Notes under the pieces: model-generated | Seen by the model: the letters and a program-made list of their open reading frames with translations, nothing else | What the model was told of the DNA's origin: nothing | The model's database searches: none | Made by a program: the position numbers and the translations under genes | Assembly (NCBI GenBank): GCA_045530865.1 | Contig: JAZSCX010000009.1 | Location: 1-47,412, forward strand | Direction: 5' to 3' | DNA from: Avoscillospira sp045530865 | GTDB lineage: Bacteria; Bacillota; Clostridia; Oscillospirales; Oscillospiraceae | DNA: 47,412 nucleotides | In this document: piece by piece, positions 38,183 through 47,272 of the stretch | Position numbering within the stretch: the first letter of the stretch is position 1 | Layout of the letters: each line of letters begins with the position of its first letter

Positions 38183-39401
38183 GGAAGTCCAGGACCTCAT
38201 CCTCTGTTCTGTGAGGCGCGATCTGCTGAACGGAACCATCCTCGCAATACAGATACTCTGCCGGAATACAGGGTGCGCCGTATAACAGGGGCATGCTTCT
38301 GGCGCCGCAGCCTGTATCATGCACTACGCAGTAATCTCCCGGCTGAACCACAGGGAGAATACGGCTTTTCAGAGAGTACCGATCAAACGATACCGGCATC
38401 TGTCCTGCCACAGCATAGGTTTTTCTGCTCTCCATGCGGCTGTTGCCCAGCACGGAAATGTGACGATAAGCCTGCTTGAGGGCGGGTCTTGCATACTGGC
38501 AGATGCCGGCATCCAGAATGAGAAATGTTTTCAGGATATGCCGCACTTCTAGAACCTTTGTGATCAGAATACCATTTTCCTCCAACAGCCTGCCTGTTAC
38601 TGCCGTATACAGGATCGGGCGGGCTGTTTCTGGCAGCTGCGTCCAAAGCTGACGAACGGCTTCTGCTTCCTCTTCGTAATCAGGAACCGTCGCACCTGGA
38701 TGATACGGCAGTCCAGGTCCTTCTCCAATATGGCAGTGTCGGACATAAAGTCCGGTTTTCTGGGTCAATTGTTCAGCCATCTTCAAAAGCATGGCTGCCT
38801 TTTTTGCCCAAAAGCCTTTGTGCAGACTGTAGCTGTTGATCTGCAGGGCAAGACCAATTTCTTTTACACCTTTTGAAACGAGCACCTTTGCGGTTTCGAT
38901 CAGATCCTCCCGGTTGAAACCGCTTTTGCTCCGCAGAACAGTCTGCCGCATCTGAGGTGCAAAAGACTGATCGCAGGGATTGTACCGCAATATCAGCTTT
39001 TTCGGTAAGATTTCCGGCAAAAGAAATGCAGAATTGCAGAACCATCCCGCACAGGAATCCAGTGCAATCCGTTCTGCCTCAGGATCCTTTTTCAGAGGTT
39101 CATACAGCAGTGTATCTCCCTGAAAACCGCATCGGATAGCCAACTGAAGCTCTGTTTTGCTGCAAGCGCATACACCGGTTCCTGCTTCACAAAGAACAGA
39201 CAGTAGATAAGGGTTATTATTCTCCCGAATGGGAAAGTAATTCTGAAACCGTTCCGACCAGGAAAACAGATCATGGAGCCTTTGCACACTGTTTCGGATA
39301 CCTTGCTGATCATAAAGATAGAAGGGCGTCCTTCCCTCTTCTGCAATGCGCGTCACAACCTCTGTGGGTGCAAATATCTGATCTGCAGGATATTCAGACA
39401 T
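38169..39401 (-). CDS. Diaminopimelate-decarboxylase-like protein lacking the PLP lysine
   Basis: 410 residues of the group IV decarboxylase (LysA-like) fold. The usual (Y/F)AVKAN motif, whose Lys binds pyridoxal phosphate, reads YFPIRENNNP, so Lys is replaced by Arg. Other motifs are present in altered form: RHCHIGEGPG, and VVHDTGCGARSMPLLYGAP near the end. It may be a decarboxylase relative with another role. The ATG at 39401 follows GGTGAT; a GTG at 39410 is possible. It lies just behind coaX. Confidence 0.8.
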   Translation of the reverse strand: MSEYPADQIFAPTEVVTRIAEEGRTPFYLYDQQGIRNSVQRLHDLFSWSERFQNYFPIRENNNPYLLSVLCEAGTGVCACSKTELQLAIRCGFQGDTLLYEPLKKDPEAERIALDSCAGWFCNSAFLLPEILPKKLILRYNPCDQSFAPQMRQTVLRSKSGFNREDLIETAKVLVSKGVKEIGLALQINSYSLHKGFWAKKAAMLLKMAEQLTQKTGLYVRHCHIGEGPGLPYHPGATVPDYEEEAEAVRQLWTQLPETARPILYTAVTGRLLEENGILITKVLEVRHILKTFLILDAGICQYARPALKQAYRHISVLGNSRMESRKTYAVAGQMPVSFDRYSLKSRILPVVQPGDYCVVHDTGCGARSMPLLYGAPCIPAEYLYCEDGSVQQIAPHRTEDEVLDFLTAW

Positions 39402-39406
39402 GGAGA

Positions 39407-40186
39407 TCACCTGTTTCGCTTGTTTCTGTTATTGTCATAAATGATGCGAAGTCCTTTTAAAAGGAGATCTTTATCGTAGATCATTTCCCGTTTGCACATG
39501 GGAACGATAAACCGGGCAATTCCGCCGGTGGCGACCACAGTGGCGGGAGCACCAAGCTCTGCTTCCATTCGCTCAATCATGCCGTCCAGCATGGCAGCCG
39601 TACCCATCATCAGGCCGCTGCGCATACAGTCTATGGTATTGCGGCCGATGGCCTTTTGGGGGGCTTCCAGACTGATGGCAGGAAGCTGTGCGGTTTTGCC
39701 ACTGAGTGCCTCCGCGGAAATTTTGACGCCGGGGAAAATGCTTCCACCGAGAAAACTTCCGCTGGCGTCAATGGCGGTGATGGTTGTGGCGGTACCCATA
39801 TCGATGATCAGCAGCGGCGGTTTGTACTGATCCAGCGCGGCAACGGCGCCTACGATCAGATCTCCGCCGGCCAGAGCAGGATTGTCTAGCAGGATGTTCA
39901 GTCCGGTCTTGATGCCGGGGCCAACGACCAGCGGTGTAATGCCGGTCAGCTTTACAATGGCAGTTTTGAACGAGTTCAAAACCGGCGGTACAACGGATGA
40001 TACGATAACGCCTTCGATCTTTTTTACAGAAACCTCAAGCAGATCCAGCATGCTTTTCAGTTCAGCGCAGTACTGGTCAGAGGTTTTTAATGTATCTGTT
40101 GCCATCCGGGCTTCTTTCAGGATGTTTTTTTCCTCAATGCAGCCCAGAACAATGTTGGTATTACCGATATCAATAGCTAAAATCAT
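39407..40186 (-). CDS. coaX: Type III pantothenate kinase
   Basis: 259 residues. AIDIGNTNIVLG is the P-loop-like phosphate motif of the ASKHA fold, IDMGTATTITAID the second, and ATGGIARFIVPMC the adenosine part. CoaX phosphorylates pantothenate in the first step of coenzyme A synthesis. The ATG at 40186 lies 4 bp behind the phosphodiesterase gene and 5 bp before the decarboxylase-like gene, in one minus-strand operon. Confidence 0.95.
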   Translation of the reverse strand: MILAIDIGNTNIVLGCIEEKNILKEARMATDTLKTSDQYCAELKSMLDLLEVSVKKIEGVIVSSVVPPVLNSFKTAIVKLTGITPLVVGPGIKTGLNILLDNPALAGGDLIVGAVAALDQYKPPLLIIDMGTATTITAIDASGSFLGGSIFPGVKISAEALSGKTAQLPAISLEAPQKAIGRNTIDCMRSGLMMGTAAMLDGMIERMEAELGAPATVVATGGIARFIVPMCKREMIYDKDLLLKGLRIIYDNNRNKRNR

Positions 40187-40190
40187 GAGC

Positions 40191-40673
40191 TTATCTCCAA
40201 TCATCCATATATTTTATCTGGCAGGAAACCTGAGTATTTTCGATTTTGATCCACCCGTAGGATGGTTTAAGGCCGGAACAGCTGCCCGGATTCATCAGCC
40301 ACAGCCCCTCGTGATGCTCGCAATAGGCCTGATGGGTATGACCGAACAATGCCACATCCGCCTGATTTTCTTTTGCTGCGTATTGATACCGCAGCAGACT
40401 GCTTTTGACGCCGTAGCGGTGCCCGTGAACCGCAAGGATGCGGATTCCGCAGAACTCGGCAAGGACCTGCTCTCTTCCGTCCGGTTCAAAATCACAGTTT
40501 CCTTTTACGGAGAGAACCGGAAGCATCTGAAATCTGCGCTGTATTTCTTCTGCATCCCGCATGTGGTCTCCCAAATGGATCACATGATCGGGTGTTTCCT
40601 GCTCGATCACGTGGAGCATGGGTTCAGTATTTCGATGGGTATCGGAAAACACAAGGATGTTCAAATCAGTCAC
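40191..40673 (-). CDS. YfcE/MJ0936-family metallophosphoesterase
   Basis: 160 residues. Metal ligands lie in VFSDTHRNTEP, IHLGDHMRDAEE, VKGNCDFEP, AVHGHRYG and LFGHTHQA, the full set of the calcineurin-like YfcE family, which hydrolyses phosphodiesters. The natural substrate is unknown. First gene of the operon with coaX. Confidence 0.92.
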   Translation of the reverse strand: MTDLNILVFSDTHRNTEPMLHVIEQETPDHVIHLGDHMRDAEEIQRRFQMLPVLSVKGNCDFEPDGREQVLAEFCGIRILAVHGHRYGVKSSLLRYQYAAKENQADVALFGHTHQAYCEHHEGLWLMNPGSCSGLKPSYGWIKIENTQVSCQIKYMDDWR

Positions 40674-40745
40674 CTATTTTCATCTGCGGCATAAGATAAT
40701 ACCGGAAAGATTTGCAGAAATGCATGCTGCGAAAGGAGGAAAACC

Positions 40746-40988
40746 ATGGAAGCGGACCTTCGTGCCATGAAGTCATTTTCTCAACAGAAGACGGACGCGG
40801 TTAAATACATGCCGGAGGCACAGTCATTGATCCGAATGCTCAACGAACAAAACGGAGTTCTGATGGAACAAGTGATGAAAGCCATCCAATGCGGCGATTA
40901 TACAAAAGCAAGGCAGCTGCTGCAGCCGGCAATGGATTCAAAACAAGTGCAGGACACTCTGCGGGAAATCGGAAATAAGCTTGGATAA
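40746..40988 (+). CDS. Unknown small helical protein 1 of a three-gene cluster
   Basis: 80 residues MEADLRAMKSFSQQKTDAVK, all helical, ending VQDTLREIGNKLG. AAAGGAGG precedes the ATG. Overlaps the next gene by 8 bp. No family recognised; short helical proteins of this kind are frequent in sporulation loci, but nothing here proves it. Confidence 0.7.
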   Translation: MEADLRAMKSFSQQKTDAVKYMPEAQSLIRMLNEQNGVLMEQVMKAIQCGDYTKARQLLQPAMDSKQVQDTLREIGNKLG

Positions 40989-41334
40989 TATCGGAAAAAA
41001 ACTGGAGGAGATCATGAATGATCCCGGAGCAATGAAACAAATCATGGACATTGCGGCGTCTTTGGGTTTATCCGGTCAGATCCCGGATTTACTGACACAG
41101 GAAATGCCGCAGCAAATGATGCAGCAGGTATCCCAGGTGCTTCAGCAGACGGAAACAAAGGATAAGCAGCAGCAGACGCTGATCCGTGCATTACTCCCCT
41201 ATTTGAATCCCAGAAGGCAGGCGCGGTTGGAACGCGCTATGCAGCTGTCTCATATTTCCAGGCTGGCGGGTGCAGCTATGCGAAATGGTACGGCAATACA
41301 TCCATCAGTGCAGGAGGGCGATGTCCATGTATAA
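40981..41334 (+). CDS. Unknown helical protein 2, TTG start
   Basis: 117 residues MDNIGKKLEEIMNDPGAMKQ with a Gln-rich centre (LTQEMPQQMMQQVSQVLQQT). The TTG at 40981 overlaps the preceding gene; an ATG at 41014 is possible. It overlaps the following gene. Function unknown. Confidence 0.7.
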   Translation: MDNIGKKLEEIMNDPGAMKQIMDIAASLGLSGQIPDLLTQEMPQQMMQQVSQVLQQTETKDKQQQTLIRALLPYLNPRRQARLERAMQLSHISRLAGAAMRNGTAIHPSVQEGDVHV

Positions 41335-41620
41335 CCGATATGTTCAGGGGCAGAACGGTACATACGAGCGGTATTCCGTTCCGGATATTTCAGAAACCTG
41401 CAAACCGGTCATCAGTGAACCTGCGGTGGTATGTGAAGAGCAACAGGAAAAAAGAGAAATTGCACAACAGCAGAATTGCCGGGATCAGAAAGGCCTGTTC
41501 GGTCTGGATCTGGGCGATTTGCTGCTATTGTGCATTGTAATATTGCTTGTGATCGATTGCGATGAGGAGGACTATTTCCCGATCCTAATTATGGCTGCAG
41601 CATTTTTGATGCAGCAGTAA
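41327..41620 (+). CDS. Unknown protein 3 with C-terminal membrane segments
   Basis: 97 residues MYNRYVQGQNGTYERYSVPD, polar start, then FGLDLGDLLLLCIVILLVID and YFPILIMAAAFLMQQ. The ATG at 41327 follows AGGAGG at 9 nt; ATG 41321 is the alternative. The end overlaps the minus-strand gene by 32 bp. I recall similar proteins with Asp-rich hydrophobic ends in clostridia without known function. Confidence 0.7.
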   Translation: MYNRYVQGQNGTYERYSVPDISETCKPVISEPAVVCEEQQEKREIAQQQNCRDQKGLFGLDLGDLLLLCIVILLVIDCDEEDYFPILIMAAAFLMQQ

Positions 41621-42401
41621 AGGGGTCGGAACCGTCGGGCAGGAGAAAACGATCATTGAATGTCTCATCCTCCAATGCCAGTGTTTCATACAGCTGCTGC
41701 CTGATCTCGTAAACCCGGTTGCTGTTTTCCAGAACATCAGAACGGAACAACAAACCGGTATTCAGACTGATCCAGTACCGGGATGAATATTGGGAATCCT
41801 GTTGTGCGCAAACATAAATACAGGGAATCTGTGCATCCTCCAGAAACAGATACTCCGAATCGGCCACTTCATCCTGTGACAGGGTCAAATAGGAGTCGAA
41901 ATCGGGAAGGCCCAGCAGATCTTCTGTGCCCATTCCCTGCTCAAGTGTCACAGAGATAGCGGATTGATCGTTGTCATACCAGATATAAGCGGTGTTTCCG
42001 TCAGAAATCACACTGCGAACCTGTGTTCCGTCGGAGATCTCCGCATGCAGAAGCGCACCCTTGACCCAAAGCATAACCTGATATACATAAGCTGCATCAT
42101 CTGTGCCCACAGAAACTTTATATATCTGCTGGTATGCGGCGGGGCGGCTCAGAGACTGAAGTGCCGCCAGAACATTTCTGTTTGTAACCTCAAGAAACTG
42201 ACTGTTATTCGGCTCGTCCTCTATGCCTGGTTCGGAAATGGTACCCTGCTGCGGTGTATCCGGCGGTTCCGGCAGAACAATACCATCTTTTTGCCCGGAA
42301 GGCTTCTGGGTCAGGAAAAACAGAACGAGCAGCAATGCAACAGCGGCAAGTGCTGCGAAGACTGCCCATGCAGCTTTTCCGGATCGTTTTTGCGGTGGCA
42401 T
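41589..42401 (-). CDS. Membrane-anchored protein of unknown function
   Basis: 270 residues: cytoplasmic start MPPQKRSGKAAWAVFAALAA with one membrane segment, a Pro-rich linker (GIVLPEPPDTPQQGTISEPG) and an extracytoplasmic beta-rich domain. The domain resembles LolA-like proteins in general pattern (VSVGTDDAAYVYQVMLWVKG, YWISLNTGLLFRSDVLENSN). GGAAAGGAG supports the ATG at 42401. Placed just after wecB. Confidence 0.75.
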   Translation of the reverse strand: MPPQKRSGKAAWAVFAALAAVALLLVLFFLTQKPSGQKDGIVLPEPPDTPQQGTISEPGIEDEPNNSQFLEVTNRNVLAALQSLSRPAAYQQIYKVSVGTDDAAYVYQVMLWVKGALLHAEISDGTQVRSVISDGNTAYIWYDNDQSAISVTLEQGMGTEDLLGLPDFDSYLTLSQDEVADSEYLFLEDAQIPCIYVCAQQDSQYSSRYWISLNTGLLFRSDVLENSNRVYEIRQQLYETLALEDETFNDRFLLPDGSDPFTAASKMLQP

Positions 42402-42418
42402 GGCAGTCTCCTTTCCCG

Positions 42419-43567
42419 TCAACCGTTAAAATCTTCGGGCTTGTCCGAAGTCAGACCAAAATGATATCGGATCGCCTGTGCAATTCGTTTGCAGGCATAG
42501 CCGTCGCCGTAGGGGTTGACGGCTTTTGCCATGGCCGAATATGCTTCTTCGCTGTCCAGCAGACGGTTTGCCTCTGCCAGAATGTCCTCATAGCAAACAC
42601 CGGCCAGTCTGGCGGTACCGGCAGCAATGGCTTCCGGACGTTCTGTTTCGCGTCTCATAACCAGAACGGGCTTGCCAAGTGCGGGCGCTTCCTCCTGCAG
42701 GCCGCCGGAGTCTGTCATAACCATGTAGCAGCGGGCAATCAAATTGTGCATTTCCTGCACATCCAGCGGATCGATCAGGTAGATCCGCTCTTTACCGCCC
42801 AGATACTTGGCGGCACACTCCCGCACAACAGGGCTGAGGTGAACCGGATAGACAACATCCACATCGGGATGCAGTCGAACGACCTCGGCGATGGCAGTCA
42901 TGATCTGCTCCATGGGTTCACCGTAGTTCTCCCGACGGTGGCAGGTGACCACGATCACGCGGCGGCCTTCAAAATCCAGCTGGTTGAGAATGTCAGTGTT
43001 AAAACGATAATCCTTCTGAACGGTATATCGCATGGCATCGATGGCTGTGTTGCCGGTGATAAAGATCTCTCCGCCGATGGCTTCACGGCGCAGGTTATCA
43101 GCATTGGCCTTTGTGGGAGAAAAGTGAAGCTCCGCAATATCGCCCACAAGTGTACGGTTCATTTCCTCCGGGAACGGAGAATATTTGTCCCATGTACGAA
43201 GACCGGCCTCCACATGGCCCACTGGCACTTGATGATAGAAGGCGGCAAGAGCACCGGCAAAGGTGGTGGAGGTATCGCCGTGAACCAGAATCATATCCGG
43301 TCTGCACTGCTGCATCACCTGCTCCATGCCCAGCAGGGTTTTGGTGGTGATGGTAGACAGCGTCTGCCGCTTTTCCATAATATTCAGATCAAAATCGCCC
43401 TGCAGGTCAAAAATTTCCATGACGGAATCCAGCATTTCCCGGTGCTGACCGGTGAGACAGCAAATGCTCTCCAGATCATCGCAGGCAGCCAGTTCCTTGA
43501 CCAGGGGTGCCATTTTGATGGCTTCAGGTCTGGTTCCGAATATGGACATCACTTTAATTCTTTTCAT
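42419..43567 (-). CDS. wecB: UDP-N-acetylglucosamine 2-epimerase (non-hydrolysing)
   Basis: 382 residues. Starts MKRIKVMSIFGTRPEAIKMA, with HVEAGLRTWDKYSPFPEEMN and TDSGGLQEEAPALGKPVLVM, the family markers. It converts UDP-GlcNAc to UDP-ManNAc for cell-wall polymers such as teichoic-acid linkage units. It overlaps the wecA/tagO-type gene by 14 bp, and both act at the start of wall-polymer synthesis. Confidence 0.95.
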   Translation of the reverse strand: MKRIKVMSIFGTRPEAIKMAPLVKELAACDDLESICCLTGQHREMLDSVMEIFDLQGDFDLNIMEKRQTLSTITTKTLLGMEQVMQQCRPDMILVHGDTSTTFAGALAAFYHQVPVGHVEAGLRTWDKYSPFPEEMNRTLVGDIAELHFSPTKANADNLRREAIGGEIFITGNTAIDAMRYTVQKDYRFNTDILNQLDFEGRRVIVVTCHRRENYGEPMEQIMTAIAEVVRLHPDVDVVYPVHLSPVVRECAAKYLGGKERIYLIDPLDVQEMHNLIARCYMVMTDSGGLQEEAPALGKPVLVMRRETERPEAIAAGTARLAGVCYEDILAEANRLLDSEEAYSAMAKAVNPYGDGYACKRIAQAIRYHFGLTSDKPEDFNG

Positions 43568-44645
43568 GTTGTCTTTCCTCAGTGTGTATTTCGTTCTCGG
43601 TTTCTGCGGGATGGCGCTTGAAAATAATGCGCATGCCAATAGCGCCGACGATAATGACCGCACCGATCAGAATGAGTGCTTTCAATTCACCGGAGGTTGT
43701 GAGCAGCACAGCAGCCAGCCCCAGAATAGCTGTCAGCATATAGGCAATGGCAACAGCTTGTTTCTGGTTAAAGCCCATGTCGATGAGCCTGTGATGGACA
43801 TGACCGCGGTCAGCCACCATGGGGTTTTGTCCCTTTGCAATCCGGCGCAGGAATGCGAAACAGATATCAAAAATAGGGACACCCAGAATTAAAAACGGAA
43901 CGGCAAAAGAAATGATGGCGTAGAGCTTAAACAGGCCCTGAATGGAAAGGCAGGCCAGAATAAACCCAAGGAAGGTGGCGCCGGTGTCACCCATAAAGAT
44001 CTTGGCAGGGTTCTTGTTATAGGGAATAAAGCCCAGACAGGCGCCCAGAAGAGCTGCCAGTACGATGGAAACAGACATTTCCGAAACCATCAGGGCGATG
44101 ATCAGCAAAGATGCCGTAGAAATCGCAGAAACACCAACAGCCAGACCATCCAGACCATCGATGAAATTGACTGCATTGGTAATAGCAACGATCCAGATGA
44201 TGGTCACCGGTGTTGCAAGCCAGCCAAGATTGATGTAGGCCACGTCGCTGAACACATTGGGATTGGAAAAGAACTGGATCGTACAGCCGTGATACACCAC
44301 CACGCCCGCTGCGGCGATCTGCACCAAAAACTTCGGTAATGCCCGCAAGGTCATGATGTCATCCATCACGCCCAGTACGACGATCATAATAGCACCCAAC
44401 AGGATACCCTGCATTTGCCTATCAATGTCGGCAAAAATGATCACCGAAAACAGAAACGCGATAAAGATCGCAAGACCACCCAATCTGGGAATGGGCGTCT
44501 TATGCATCCGGCGGTTGTCCTTGGGCACATCAATGGCGCCGACTTTATAGGCAAGGTTCTTTACAAGGGGGGTAGCGCCAAATGAAATCAGGACGGCAAC
44601 GATCAGTGCGCCGATGAGTTTTAAAATAAACTGCATCTCCGGCAT
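43554..44645 (-). CDS. Undecaprenyl-phosphate GlcNAc-1-phosphate transferase (WecA/TagO type)
   Basis: 363 residues with about ten membrane segments. DNRRMHKTPIPRLGGLAIFI and NFIDGLDGLAVGVSAISTAS carry the Asp pairs and YNKNPAKIFMGDTGATFLGF the metal-site Asp, the signature of polyprenyl-phosphate N-acetylhexosamine-1-phosphate transferases. It starts lipid-linked wall glycopolymer synthesis. It overlaps wecB and starts 11 bp behind trpS. Confidence 0.94.
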   Translation of the reverse strand: MPEMQFILKLIGALIVAVLISFGATPLVKNLAYKVGAIDVPKDNRRMHKTPIPRLGGLAIFIAFLFSVIIFADIDRQMQGILLGAIMIVVLGVMDDIMTLRALPKFLVQIAAAGVVVYHGCTIQFFSNPNVFSDVAYINLGWLATPVTIIWIVAITNAVNFIDGLDGLAVGVSAISTASLLIIALMVSEMSVSIVLAALLGACLGFIPYNKNPAKIFMGDTGATFLGFILACLSIQGLFKLYAIISFAVPFLILGVPIFDICFAFLRRIAKGQNPMVADRGHVHHRLIDMGFNQKQAVAIAYMLTAILGLAAVLLTTSGELKALILIGAVIIVGAIGMRIIFKRHPAETENEIHTEERQHEKN

Positions 44646-44656
44646 AGAATTTCACC

Positions 44657-45652
44657 TCATTTTGCGGAAACAAATCCGACTTTCTTATAAACCTTGCGCA
44701 GGGTTTTGTTGGCAAGATACTGGGCCTTGGCGGCGCCTTCCTGATAAATGCTTTCCAGATAGGCCTTGTCCTTCATGAGACGGTTGGCTTCGTCCTGGAT
44801 GGGACGCAGCAGCTCCACTACCGCTTCACCGACAGCAGGCTTAAAGATGCCGTAGCCCTGACCTTCAAATTCTGCTTCCGCTTCGGCAATGGTCTTACCG
44901 GTGGCGGCACAGTAGATGCTCAGCAGGTTGGAAATACCGGGCTTGTTGACCATATCGTATTTCACTGCAGTTTCACAGTCGGTGACAGCACGCTTGAATT
45001 TCCGCATAATGTCCTCGGGAGAATCCATCAGGAATACGCAGCCGTCAGGCTCGGATTTGGACATCTTGTTTTCCGGGGTACCCAAGCTCATGACACGGGC
45101 GCCCATCTTGGGGATGAAGGCCTCGGGAATGGTAAAGGTATCCGGGAAATGATAGTTGAAACGGTTGGCAATATCGCGGCACAGTTCCACATGCTGCATC
45201 TGATCGGCACCTACGGGAACCAGATCGGCCTGATAAAGCAGAATATCAGCTGCCATCAGCACGGGATAGGTAAACAGGCCCGCGGTGATATTATCCGCAT
45301 GCTTGGCGGATTTATCCTTGAACTGGGTCATTCTGCCCAGCTCGCCGTGCATGGTATAGCAATTGAGAACCCATGCCAGTTCCGCATGCTGGGGCACATG
45401 GCTCTGGATGAACATGATATTCTTTTCGGGATCCAGACCGCAGGCAATATACTGTGCCAACTGAGACACGGAACGGCGGCGAAGATCGGCTGGAACCTGC
45501 CGGACCGTAATGGCGTGCATATCCACGATGCAGAACAGGCACTCATATTCATGCTGCAAATTCACCCAGTTTTTGATGGCGCCCATATAAGATCCCAGGG
45601 TCAGTTCACCACTGGGCTGAATACCGGAAAAAATGCGTTTTTTAGCTTCCAT
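44657..45652 (-). CDS. trpS: Tryptophan-tRNA ligase
   Basis: 331 residues: MEAKKRIFSGIQPSGELTLG, with the HIGH-like GSYMGAIKNW and the KMSKS motif in MSLGTPENKMSKSEPDG. Charges tRNA-Trp. The ATG at 45652 follows AGAGAGG and a vegetative promoter; no T-box leader is apparent in the short 5-prime region. Confidence 0.97.
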   Translation of the reverse strand: MEAKKRIFSGIQPSGELTLGSYMGAIKNWVNLQHEYECLFCIVDMHAITVRQVPADLRRRSVSQLAQYIACGLDPEKNIMFIQSHVPQHAELAWVLNCYTMHGELGRMTQFKDKSAKHADNITAGLFTYPVLMAADILLYQADLVPVGADQMQHVELCRDIANRFNYHFPDTFTIPEAFIPKMGARVMSLGTPENKMSKSEPDGCVFLMDSPEDIMRKFKRAVTDCETAVKYDMVNKPGISNLLSIYCAATGKTIAEAEAEFEGQGYGIFKPAVGEAVVELLRPIQDEANRLMKDKAYLESIYQEGAAKAQYLANKTLRKVYKKVGFVSAK

Positions 45653-45689
45653 AATAACCTCTCTTTTCTGTATGGTCAGAGTTTTATAC

Positions 45690-45718
45690 ATCATAACACA
45701 AAACAACTGATTTCGCAA
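45690..45718 (-). promoter_or_regulatory. Promoter of trpS
   Basis: TTGCGA (45718-45713) and TATGAT (45695-45690) are 17 bp apart on the minus strand, about 38 bp before the trpS ATG. Confidence 0.65.
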
Positions 45719-45725
45719 TAAATCA

Positions 45726-45754
45726 TTGACGGACGGCAAAATAAAATATATTAT
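45726..45754 (+). promoter_or_regulatory. Promoter of gltX
   Basis: TTGACG (45726-45731) and TATTAT (45749-45754) are 17 bp apart. Transcription would begin near 45761, which rules out the in-frame ATG at 45760 and favours 45787. The promoter is back-to-back with the trpS promoter. Confidence 0.7.
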
Positions 45755-45786
45755 ATTCCATGAGAATAAATATGGAGGAAAACCAA

Positions 45787-47265
45787 ATGGATTTCTTTGA
45801 AGAACTGGAAGCCCGCATTCCCCGCGGAAAAGTCCGTACCCGCTTTGCGCCCAGTCCCACCGGCTATATGCATGTCGGCAATCTGCGGACTGCTTTGTAT
45901 ACCTGGCTCATCGCCCGCCATCAGGACGGCACTTTTATTCTGCGCATTGAAGATACCGATCAGGGCAGACTGGTCGAAGGTGCCGTTGACGTCATCTATA
46001 AAACCATGGCAGAGTGCGGCCTGACCCATGACGAAGGTCCCGATGTGGGCGGCCCCACCGGCCCTTATGTTCAGACGGAACGCCGTGGCCTGTATGGAAA
46101 ATATGCCGATCTGCTGGTGCAGAAGGGCGGCGCTTATTACTGCTTCTGCGAAAAAACCGAATCCGAAGAGGATTCCGGTGATTTCAACCGTGCGGCCGAT
46201 CCCTGCCGTGATCTTCCCGCAGAAGAAGCCGAGGCTATGCGGAAGGCCGGCAGACCCTATGTTGTTCGCCAGAGAATTCCCGAATCCGGCTCCACCACCT
46301 TCCATGATGCCAGCTTCGGTGATATCACCGTGGAAAACAGCACTTTGGATGACCAGGTTCTGATGAAGCGTGACGGCCTGCCTACCTACAATTTCGCCAA
46401 CGTCATCGATGATCACCTGATGGGCATCACCCATGTGGTCCGCGGCAGCGAATACCTGTCCTCCGCACCCAAGTACAATCTGCTCTATGAAGCATTTGGC
46501 TGGGAAATCCCCACGTACGTCCACTGTTCCCCTGTCATGCGTGATGCGCAGCACAAGATGTCCAAGCGTCATGGTGATCCCAGCTATGAGGATCTGATCG
46601 CACAGGGCTTCCTGACTGATGCGGTGCTCAACTATGTAGCGCTGCTGGGCTGGTCACCCAAGGGCGAATTGTCCGAGAAGGAGTTCTTCACCCTGAATGA
46701 GCTGGTGGAGGCTTTTGATATCTCCGGTATTTCCAAGTCCCCTGCCGTCTTTGACATCGTCAAGCTGAAATGGATGAACGCCGAGTATATTAAGAATCTT
46801 TCCCCCGAAGAATTCTATACAAAAGCAGAGCCGTGGCTCAAGCAGGCAATTTCCTGTCCTGCCATTGATCTGAAAGCTGTGGCGGCACTGGTGCAGTCTC
46901 GCTGTGAGATTCTGTCTGATCTGCCGGAGCGCGTGGATTTCCTGGACAAGCTCCCTGCATATGAAACGGAGCTGTACGTTCATAAGAAGTCCAAGACCAA
47001 TCTGGAGAACTCCCTGACATCCCTGCAGGCCGTCCTCCCCGTTCTGGAAAATCTGCAGACCTGGACCAATGAAGCACTGTATGAATCACTGGTTGCATTG
47101 GCAGCCGAACTGGGTCTGAAGAATTCTGTGATCCTGTGGCCCCTGCGTGTTGCTGTCTCCGGCAAGGCCTCCACCCCCGGCGGTGCTACGGAGCTGTGCG
47201 CAATCCTTGGCAAGGAAGAGTCTATTGCCAGAGTTAAAGCCGGCATTACATTGCTGGAAGGCTAA
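45787..47265 (+). CDS. gltX: Glutamate-tRNA ligase
   Basis: 492 residues from ATG 45787, chosen because ATGGAGG lies 8 nt ahead and the promoter position fits. HIGH-like PSPTGYMHVGNLRT, RIEDTDQGRLVEGAV and the KMSKR motif in AQHKMSKRHGDPSYEDLI. Charges tRNA-Glu and, where GlnRS is absent, tRNA-Gln for the amidotransferase route. In-frame ATGs at 45760 and 45772 are less likely. Confidence 0.96.
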   Translation: MDFFEELEARIPRGKVRTRFAPSPTGYMHVGNLRTALYTWLIARHQDGTFILRIEDTDQGRLVEGAVDVIYKTMAECGLTHDEGPDVGGPTGPYVQTERRGLYGKYADLLVQKGGAYYCFCEKTESEEDSGDFNRAADPCRDLPAEEAEAMRKAGRPYVVRQRIPESGSTTFHDASFGDITVENSTLDDQVLMKRDGLPTYNFANVIDDHLMGITHVVRGSEYLSSAPKYNLLYEAFGWEIPTYVHCSPVMRDAQHKMSKRHGDPSYEDLIAQGFLTDAVLNYVALLGWSPKGELSEKEFFTLNELVEAFDISGISKSPAVFDIVKLKWMNAEYIKNLSPEEFYTKAEPWLKQAISCPAIDLKAVAALVQSRCEILSDLPERVDFLDKLPAYETELYVHKKSKTNLENSLTSLQAVLPVLENLQTWTNEALYESLVALAAELGLKNSVILWPLRVAVSGKASTPGGATELCAILGKEESIARVKAGITLLEG

Positions 47266-47272
47266 TAAAAAA

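Noticed and set aside
39882..40694. 270-codon plus-strand frame over coaX and the phosphodiesterase
   Set aside because: Both minus-strand genes carry complete motifs; the plus frame crosses them without its own signals.
42254..43621. 455-codon open frame on the plus strand
   Set aside because: It lies opposite wecB, which has full family motifs; the plus-strand translation has no recognisable pattern and no ribosome site. It is a shadow of the real gene.
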